Shown here: piece after piece, positions 32,878 to 36,747 of the stretch
Layout of the letters: each line of letters opens with the position of its first letter
Position numbering within the stretch: position 1 is the stretch's first letter
Assembly: GCF_001261915.1 (NCBI RefSeq)
Contig: NZ_CVRT01000097.1
Coordinates: 1 to 36,747, forward strand
DNA from: Halorubrum sp. SD626R
GTDB lineage: Archaea; Halobacteriota; Halobacteria; Halobacteriales; Haloferacaceae
Direction: 5' to 3'
Length of the DNA: 36,747 nt
Notes under the pieces: model-generated
What the model was told of the DNA's origin: nothing
The model's database searches: none
Seen by the model: the letters and a program-made list of their open reading frames with translations, nothing else
Program-made: the position numbers and the translations under genes

Positions 32878-33750
32878 TCAGGCCGTCTCCATCTCGCGTT
32901 CGAGCTCGCGGAGCCGCTCGATTCGGTTCTCGGTCGACGGGTGCGTCGAGGCGATCTTGCCGACGAACCCCGCCTTGATCGGGATGATGAAGAACGCGTT
33001 CATCTCCGCCTCCTCGCGCAGGTCCTCCTCCGGCACGCGGTCCATCCGGCCGTCGATCGTCATCAGCGCGGACGCGAGCGCCCCGGGTTTCCCGGTGATG
33101 AGCGCGGCGCCGCGGTCGGCGGAGTACTCGCGGTACCGCGAGAGCGCGCGGATCAGCAGGAACGAGATCACCCACACGACGATCGACACGAGGATCGCGA
33201 CGATGACGGGCGCGCCCTGGCGGTTGTCGCCGCTGAACAGCCACCCCCACCGCACGATGAAGAAGGCGATCGTCGAGAGGAACGAGGCGATGGTCATCAC
33301 CATCACGTCGCGGTTCTTCACGTGGGCGAGCTCGTGTGCGAGCACGCCGTCGAGCTCGTCCTCGTCGAGCGCCCGGAGCAGCCCGGTCGTCACCGCGACG
33401 GTCGCGTTCTTCTTGTTCCGACCGGTCGCGAACGCGTTCGGCACCTGCGTGTCGGCGACGGCGACCGTCGGCTTCGGGAGGTCGGCCTGCTGGCTCAGGC
33501 GCTCGATCCGGCGGTGGAGGTCCGGGTACTCGTCGGCGCTCACCTCGCGGGCGCCCATGCTCCGCAGGGCGAGCTTGTCGCTGAAGAAGTACTGCGCGAG
33601 CGAGAACATCCCGAACATCGCGAGCGTGAAGATGATCCCGACGTTGAACACCTGGATCAGGACGCCGATGAACACGACGTAGAGGGCGAAGAGCAGAAAC
33701 ATCGTGAACCCCATCCGTCCGCGGAGTCCCCAGTCGGTCTTCCATTCCAT
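32878..33750 (-). CDS. htpX: HtpX-type M48 membrane metalloprotease
   Basis: This 290-residue heat-shock-type protease degrades misfolded membrane proteins. It has two N-terminal membrane helices (about 14-58), zinc motif HELAH at 139-143, two more helices (about 150-205), and the third-ligand motif EYSADRGA near 210. The C-terminus STHPSTENRIERLREL is the family hallmark. A leaderless promoter (CTTTAATC, 33773-33780) lies 26 bases ahead. The 5' third of this gene is copied in the duplication to the right; this copy is the complete one. Confidence 0.95.
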   Translation of the reverse strand: MEWKTDWGLRGRMGFTMFLLFALYVVFIGVLIQVFNVGIIFTLAMFGMFSLAQYFFSDKLALRSMGAREVSADEYPDLHRRIERLSQQADLPKPTVAVADTQVPNAFATGRNKKNATVAVTTGLLRALDEDELDGVLAHELAHVKNRDVMVMTIASFLSTIAFFIVRWGWLFSGDNRQGAPVIVAILVSIVVWVISFLLIRALSRYREYSADRGAALITGKPGALASALMTIDGRMDRVPEEDLREEAEMNAFFIIPIKAGFVGKIASTHPSTENRIERLRELEREMETA

Positions 33751-33772
33751 ACCCGAGTTTTACCGTTCGCCG

Positions 33773-33780
33773 GATTAAAG
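33773..33780 (-). promoter_or_regulatory. TATA box of htpX
   Basis: On the minus strand CTTTAATC is centred 26 bases ahead of the htpX ATG. An identical box stands at 35453-35460 ahead of the truncated copy. Confidence 0.65.
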
Positions 33781-33865
33781 CCTGCCGGGGTTCCGAGAGC
33801 GCCGCCGAACGCTCGCGATCGTCCGACGACGGTGCGCTTTTGCCTCGCCCCGGCAACCCGCACGC

Positions 33866-34810
33866 ATGGAGACTGTCCTCGTCACCGGCGGCCGCGGCGC
33901 CTCCGGGCGCTGGGTCGTCGACCGACTCGCCGGCGACTACGAGGTCGTCGTCGTCGACTACGAGCACCCGGACCTCGACGCCGACCCGGCCCCGAACGTC
34001 TCGTTCCGCGCCGCCGACCTCGCCGACCGCGGCGAGGCGCTCGACCTCGTCCACGCCGTCGACCCCGACGCCGTCGTCCACTGGGCGGCGATCCCAGTCG
34101 CGGGTACCCACCCCGACGGCCGGGTGTTCGAGACGAACGTCCACGCCGCGAAGAACGTCCTCGACGCTGCGGGCCGCGCCGACGCGCGGATCGTCCAAGC
34201 CTCCAGCGACGGCGCCTACGGCTTCTTCTTCGCCGATCCGACGCCGTTCCCCGACGAGCTCCCGGTCACCGAGGAACATCCGCTCCGGCCCGAGGACCCC
34301 TACGGGCTCTCGAAGGTGACGGCGGAGGCGGCCGCCGGCGCGGTCGCGCGCCGCGAGGGCGTCCCGGCGGTCTCGATCCGTCCGTCGTGGATCCAGTACC
34401 CCGGCGCGTACGCCTGTCGGAGCGACGAGTACGTCGGCGACCTCGACGCCGGCGCCGGCAACTTCTGGTCGTACGTCGACGCCCGCGACGTCGCCGACCT
34501 CGTCGCCGCCGCGCTCGCGGGGACGGCGGGGACGGCGGGGTCGGACCCGGCCGTGGCGCCCGGATCCTACGAGGCCGTCAACTGCGTCGCCGCCGACAAC
34601 GCGCTCGGTCGCCCCCTGCTCGACCTCCTGCGCGAGTCGTACGGCGAGGTCCCCGACGACTGCGCCGTCGACCCGTGCGCGCTCGCCGAGGGCGACGACC
34701 GGGGCGCGTACGCGATTAAAAAGGCCGAGCGGCTGTTCGGGTGGGCGCCGAGCCGGTCGTGGCGCGAGGCGGCCGACGAGGACGTTCGCGAACCCGTCCT
34801 CTTCGAGTAA
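33866..34810 (+). CDS. NAD-dependent epimerase/dehydratase (extended SDR), copy 1
   Basis: This 314-residue extended SDR has the nucleotide motif TGGRGASG at 7-14, Asp at the end of strand two (VVVDYEH), which prefers NAD, the WAAIPV segment, Ser/Ser in QASSDGAYG and the catalytic YGLSK (Tyr146, Lys150). The C-terminal WAPSRSWRE is typical of nucleotide-sugar epimerases and related uronate dehydrogenases. The substrate is not determined. A nine-base repeat at about 34517-34541 encodes AGTAGTAGS, a length-variable spot. It is divergent from htpX and is present twice in the window. Confidence 0.9.
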   Translation: METVLVTGGRGASGRWVVDRLAGDYEVVVVDYEHPDLDADPAPNVSFRAADLADRGEALDLVHAVDPDAVVHWAAIPVAGTHPDGRVFETNVHAAKNVLDAAGRADARIVQASSDGAYGFFFADPTPFPDELPVTEEHPLRPEDPYGLSKVTAEAAAGAVARREGVPAVSIRPSWIQYPGAYACRSDEYVGDLDAGAGNFWSYVDARDVADLVAAALAGTAGTAGSDPAVAPGSYEAVNCVAADNALGRPLLDLLRESYGEVPDDCAVDPCALAEGDDRGAYAIKKAERLFGWAPSRSWREAADEDVREPVLFE

Positions 34811-34817
34811 CTGCCTC

Positions 34818-35030
34818 GCGGTGGCGCGCGCCTCCGAGTGGCCGCCCCCGGCGGCCACGAGGTGCGCGTGCGAGGGACGCGGCGACCGAAGCGAAGCGGA
34901 GGGAGCCGCGAGGCTGGGGAGGGGTGAGGTGCGGTCGCTGTGCGGGGCGGGAATAAAATGGGCAGCCGCGAGGGCGACGTAGGCGACCAAAGCACCGCAG
35001 GGAGCGAACGAAGTGAGCGACTGAGGAGCG
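34818..35030. repeat. Dispersed structured repeat, copy C (3' part missing)
   Basis: It starts with GCGGTGGCGCGCGCCTCCGA as in copy B. Stem 1 pairs 34838-34846 with 34850-34858, with one compensated change relative to copy B. Stem 2 is a shorter pair, 34878-34883 with 34905-34910. The stem 3 left arm (34965-34981) carries a third sequence variant, but its partner is absent because similarity stops near 35030. The stretch without a protein gene (34811-35098) consists of this element and the hairpin spacer. Confidence 0.85.
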
Positions 35031-35032
35031 TG

Positions 35033-35098
35033 GTTCGAGAGAGCAAAGCTCTCTCGTCATCACGAGACGCCGAAGGCGTCTCGAACGACAGCGAGCGT
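35033..35098. other. Hairpin pair at the duplication junction
   Basis: CGAGAGAGC (35036-35044) pairs with GCTCTCTCG (35048-35056) around AAA. CGAGACGCC (35063-35071) pairs with GGCGTCTCG (35075-35083) around GAA. An outer GTTCGAG (35033-35039) can pair with CTCGAAC (35080-35086). The first hairpin recurs at 36716-36736 in unit 2, the second does not. The unit boundary lies between them. Confidence 0.7.
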
Positions 35099-35430
35099 CG
35101 ACCGGTCGCGAACGCGTTCGGCACCTGCGTGTCGGCGACGGCGACCGTCGGCTTCGGGAGGTCGGCCTGCTGGCTCAGGCGCTCGATCCGGCGGTGGAGG
35201 TCCGGGTACTCGTCGGCGCTCACCTCGCGGGCGCCCATGCTCCGCAGGGCGAGCTTGTCGCTGAAGAAGTACTGCGCGAGCGAGAACATCCCGAACATCG
35301 CGAGCGTGAAGATGATCCCGACGTTGAACACCTGGATCAGGACGCCGATGAACACGACGTAGAGGGCGAAGAGCAGAAACATCGTGAACCCCATCCGTCC
35401 GCGGAGTCCCCAGTCGGTCTTCCATTCCAT
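35099..35430 (-). pseudogene. Truncated htpX fragment from the tandem duplication
   Basis: It encodes the first 111 residues of HtpX exactly as in the full gene, up to NAFATGR, including both N-terminal helices, then runs out of homology at the unit boundary. The frame stays open leftward through the spacer and repeat to 34567, adding about 176 unrelated Arg/Ser/Pro-rich residues. The HELAH site (139-143) is lost, so it cannot be a protease. It keeps its promoter and could make a membrane-inserted stub, if the duplication is real. Confidence 0.9.
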
Positions 35431-35545
35431 ACCCGAGTTTTACCGTTCGCCGGATTAAAGCCTGCCGGGGTTCCGAGAGCGCCGCCGAACGCTCGCGATC
35501 GTCCGACGACGGTGCGCTTTTGCCTCGCCCCGGCAACCCGCACGC

Positions 35546-36490
35546 ATGGAGACTGTCCTCGTCACCGGCGGCCGCGGCGCCTCCGGGCGCTGGGTCGTCG
35601 ACCGACTCGCCGGCGACTACGAGGTCGTCGTCGTCGACTACGAGCACCCGGACCTCGACGCCGACCCGGCCCCGAACGTCTCGTTCCGCGCCGCCGACCT
35701 CGCCGACCGCGGCGAGGCGCTCGACCTCGTCCACGCCGTCGACCCCGACGCCGTCGTCCACTGGGCGGCGATCCCAGTCGCGGGTACCCACCCCGACGGC
35801 CGGGTGTTCGAGACGAACGTCCACGCCGCGAAGAACGTCCTCGACGCTGCGGGCCGCGCCGACGCGCGGATCGTCCAAGCCTCCAGCGACGGCGCCTACG
35901 GCTTCTTCTTCGCCGATCCGACGCCGTTCCCCGACGAGCTCCCGGTCACCGAGGAACATCCGCTCCGGCCCGAGGACCCCTACGGGCTCTCGAAGGTGAC
36001 GGCGGAGGCGGCCGCCGGCGCGGTCGCGCGCCGCGAGGGCGTCCCGGCGGTCTCGATCCGTCCGTCGTGGATCCAGTACCCCGGCGCGTACGCCTGTCGG
36101 AGCGACGAGTACGTCGGCGACCTCGACGCCGGCGCCGGCAACTTCTGGTCGTACGTCGACGCCCGCGACGTCGCCGACCTCGTCGCCGCCGCGCTCGCGG
36201 GGACGGCGGGGACGGCGGGGTCGGACCCGGCCGTGGCGCCCGGATCCTACGAGGCCGTCAACTGCGTCGCCGCCGACAACGCGCTCGGTCGCCCCCTGCT
36301 CGACCTCCTGCGCGAGTCGTACGGCGAGGTCCCCGACGACTGCGCCGTCGACCCGTGCGCGCTCGCCGAGGGCGACGACCGGGGCGCGTACGCGATTAAA
36401 AAGGCCGAGCGGCTGTTCGGGTGGGCGCCGAGCCGGTCGTGGCGCGAGGCGGCCGACGAGGACGTTCGCGAACCCGTCCTCTTCGAGTAA
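35546..36490 (+). CDS. NAD-dependent epimerase/dehydratase (extended SDR), copy 2
   Basis: This is an apparently identical 314-residue copy of the gene at 33866-34810, with the same TGGRGASG and YGLSK motifs and the same upstream DNA. If the duplication is genuine, the gene dose is doubled. Absence of any visible substitution means it is very recent, under gene conversion, or produced by assembly. Confidence 0.88.
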   Translation: METVLVTGGRGASGRWVVDRLAGDYEVVVVDYEHPDLDADPAPNVSFRAADLADRGEALDLVHAVDPDAVVHWAAIPVAGTHPDGRVFETNVHAAKNVLDAAGRADARIVQASSDGAYGFFFADPTPFPDELPVTEEHPLRPEDPYGLSKVTAEAAAGAVARREGVPAVSIRPSWIQYPGAYACRSDEYVGDLDAGAGNFWSYVDARDVADLVAAALAGTAGTAGSDPAVAPGSYEAVNCVAADNALGRPLLDLLRESYGEVPDDCAVDPCALAEGDDRGAYAIKKAERLFGWAPSRSWREAADEDVREPVLFE

Positions 36491-36497
36491 CTGCCTC

Positions 36498-36710
36498 GCG
36501 GTGGCGCGCGCCTCCGAGTGGCCGCCCCCGGCGGCCACGAGGTGCGCGTGCGAGGGACGCGGCGACCGAAGCGAAGCGGAGGGAGCCGCGAGGCTGGGGA
36601 GGGGTGAGGTGCGGTCGCTGTGCGGGGCGGGAATAAAATGGGCAGCCGCGAGGGCGACGTAGGCGACCAAAGCACCGCAGGGAGCGAACGAAGTGAGCGA
36701 CTGAGGAGCG
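36498..36710. repeat. Dispersed structured repeat, copy D (3' part missing)
   Basis: It is identical to copy C because it belongs to unit 2 of the tandem duplication. It accounts for most of the gene-free end of the window (36491-36747), together with a hairpin at 36716-36736 and seven terminal bases. Confidence 0.85.
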
Positions 36711-36747
36711 TGGTTCGAGAGAGCAAAGCTCTCTCGTCATAAGAAGA

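Larger units (their letters stand above)
33419..36740. repeat. Direct tandem duplication: units 33419-35060 and 35099-36740
   Basis: The two 1,642-base units are offset by exactly 1,680 and I see no difference between them. Each holds the first third of htpX, the whole epimerase gene and a truncated dispersed repeat. A 38-base spacer (35061-35098) joins them. After the second unit only seven bases remain (AAGAAGA), which differ from the spacer's first bases. The left junction falls inside htpX, the right one just after a small hairpin. Confidence 0.95.

Noticed and set aside
31139..34990. A 1,283-codon open frame on the minus strand, and other very long antisense frames such as 1302-3176
   Set aside because: High GC makes stops rare in shadow frames. 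The translations are Arg/Pro/Gly/Ala-rich and lie opposite or across clear genes.
34567..35430. A 287-residue chimeric protein beginning with HtpX
   Set aside because: Only the first 111 residues have homology; the rest is antisense to the repeat and the epimerase. Treated as an htpX fragment.

Overview
The window reads as a haloarchaeal chromosome fragment. It is very GC-rich, its proteins are rich in Asp and Glu, its promoters are mostly archaeal TATA boxes 25-30 bases ahead of the start codon (leaderless transcripts), and its secreted proteins carry a Tat signal with a lipobox. The dispersed repeat and the gene types look most like Halorubrum or a close relative; that genus call is from memory. 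Both ends lie inside copies of one dispersed repeat family, so the window is probably one draft contig broken at repeats.

Left part (1-10.2 kb): a repeat copy, an amidohydrolase, a membrane protein with five DUF1508 modules, a glutaredoxin-like protein beside a CBS-domain site-2 protease, a cupin, a DUF309/aspartoacylase-type gene pair, an EamA transporter, a PAS histidine kinase, and tRNA-Leu(CAA). The 3' end of the tRNA is duplicated 92 bp downstream, as left by site-specific integration. A second, complete repeat copy follows, then a small membrane protein. Middle part (10.3-14.7 kb): a PQQ-type beta-propeller lipoprotein, then a tight pyrG - guaAB - small-protein run for CTP and GMP synthesis.

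Catabolic region (14.8-31.4 kb): an acetamidase/formamidase with a zinc-ribbon insert, L-2-hydroxyglutarate oxidase, a CoA-transferase-family enzyme, a TAXI-type TRAP transporter (binding protein, fused permease, tiny third membrane protein) with a universal stress protein, an SDR-cupin-FAH operon, a LarA-like protein, two enolase-superfamily dehydratases, glutaryl-CoA dehydrogenase and a D-2-hydroxyacid dehydrogenase. I infer two modules. One is a sugar-acid route: TRAP uptake, dehydratase, SDR, FAH diketo-acid hydrolase, then hydroxy-acid handling by the LarA-like protein and the dehydrogenase. The other is a glutarate/2-hydroxyglutarate route: LhgO, CoA transfer, glutaryl-CoA dehydrogenase.

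Right end (31.5-36.7 kb): an MFS transporter, HtpX protease and an extended-SDR epimerase. A 1,642-bp block from inside htpX through the epimerase into the repeat is repeated with no visible difference, separated by 38 bp. This gives a second epimerase gene and an htpX fragment lacking its active site. It is either a very recent tandem duplication or an assembly artefact at a contig end.

The most novel signal is the dispersed repeat. Its copies differ in sequence, yet three separate inverted-repeat stems stay complementary through paired changes. That points to a structured RNA or a selected DNA hairpin, possibly a mobile one.
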